Source: JAFAXA01 sp963777325 (GTDB lineage Bacteria > Pseudomonadota > Alphaproteobacteria > Acetobacterales > Acetobacteraceae). From it: a stretch of 64,000 nt of DNA. Under the pieces are notes generated by a model. The model had not been told where the DNA came from. It was given only the letters and a program-made list of their open reading frames with translations, and ran no database searches. Position numbers and translations under genes: made by a program. Positions 63,635 through 64,000 of the stretch are shown here, piece after piece. Position 1 is the first letter of the stretch. The number at the start of each line of letters is the position of its first letter. The stretch covers positions 186,001 through 250,000 of the forward strand of contig CAVZQE010000005.1 of the NCBI GenBank assembly GCA_963777325.1. The letters run 5' to 3'.

Positions 63635-64000
63635 TTAACGGTTGGTGAAATCCGGGCCCGGAAGGGATTTCTGCGGCCCGGAGAAGCCCGCGACGACCAC
63701 GACCCCGAAGATCATGCACATCGCTGTTACTATGACGATCATCAGCCGCAACTGCCGGGCCAGCGCCCCCGCTTCAGCCTCGAACCGCGCGTGCATGGCT
63801 ACCCGTTCGCGTGCGACCCGGACCGCGAGCGTGCCGGGGCCGCGCAGCACCGCCTCCGCGCTCCCGTCCAGGCGGGGCCTCAACGCCTCGAGCCGGGCCG
63901 GCTGATCGGGCGTCCCTTCGGTCGCGAGCGCTTCGTCAAGCGCCTGGTCGCGTGCCAGTGCCCGCTCCAGCGGCACCGGAGCCGCGTACGTCGCGAAGAC
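63635..64000 (-). CDS. Incomplete membrane protein (5' end beyond window)
   Basis: The minus-strand frame continues to the window edge, so the N-terminus is missing. The visible ~120 residues are an Arg/Ala-rich helical region followed by one membrane helix near the C-terminus (MIVIVTAMCMIFGVVVVAGF) and the tail SGPQKSLPGPDFTNR. No family recognised; such single-helix endings occur in sensor or chemoreceptor-related proteins and others. It precedes the EAL-domain gene by 45 bases, so they may be co-transcribed. Confidence 0.5.
   Translation of the reverse strand, partial: VFATYAAPVPLERALARDQALDEALATEGTPDQPARLEALRPRLDGSAEAVLRGPGTLAVRVARERVAMHARFEAEAGALARQLRLMIVIVTAMCMIFGVVVVAGFSGPQKSLPGPDFTNR

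Overview
The window is about 64 kb of very GC-rich DNA from an alphaproteobacterium. The evidence is the rluD–rpoH neighbourhood, a 298-residue RpoH with its RpoH box, a dimeric eukaryote-like NADP isocitrate dehydrogenase, DUF1194 and DUF6476 proteins, and a small SFPASDPP-type protein. A member of Acetobacterales/Rhodospirillales is my best guess. This is inference, since no rRNA is present.

Layout. 0–6.5 kb: end of a 2-hydroxyacid dehydrogenase, a nitrate/taurine/sulfonate-type ABC transporter, a KgtP-like 2-oxoglutarate symporter and a frameshifted DHA2 drug-efflux gene. 6.6–10.4 kb: paoABC, a periplasmic molybdenum aldehyde oxidoreductase. 10.4–12.2 kb: decayed IS630 and IS5 remnants. 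12.2–16.1 kb: a frameshifted aldo/keto reductase, a DUF1194 protein, an orphan ParD-type antitoxin, an enoyl-CoA hydratase and an unknown membrane protein. 16.3–18.2 kb: minCDE. 18.2–22.8 kb (minus strand): cation-efflux protein, BtuF-, BtuC- and BtuD-like ABC importer, TonB and a PduO-type cob(I)alamin adenosyltransferase, which reads as a corrinoid uptake and activation operon. 23–28 kb: cytochrome b561, two peptide-type ABC ATPases, rpoH with a textbook promoter, rluD and a DUF6476 protein. 28.1–29.5 kb: an ISNCY-type element with 19-bp direct repeats. 29.6–30.3 kb: tRNA-Glu and a VapBC pair.

30.5–55.7 kb is one large exopolysaccharide/exosortase A (XrtA) locus. A minus-strand operon (about 45.0 down to 33.4 kb) carries, in transcription order, the export lipoprotein, chain-length determinant, tyrosine autokinase, outer-membrane protein, AAA ATPase, polysaccharide deacetylase, FemAB-like protein, glycosyltransferase, XrtA and a second glycosyltransferase. 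A plus-strand operon (45.4–55.7 kb) carries the initiating sugar transferase, PrsK/PrsR/PrsT, a glycosyltransferase and an Fsr-like exporter. A tRNA lies at the divergent centre. A further short plus-strand group (30.5–33.4 kb) has an epimerase, a YdcF-like protein and a glycosyltransferase. No PEP-CTERM substrate is visible. 55.7–64 kb holds icd, a large hybrid histidine kinase, a (CT)n microsatellite, an SDR, metY, two tiny disordered proteins, an EAL-domain protein and an incomplete membrane protein.

A striking property of this sequence is a series of nine single-base frameshifts in otherwise well-conserved genes (DHA2, aldo/keto reductase, CDF, rluD, vapC, the XrtA deacetylase, outer-membrane and chain-length genes, and the 5' end of prsK). 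In each, both halves read well and the lesion is ±1 nt. I suspect sequence or assembly indels rather than true decay for most of them.
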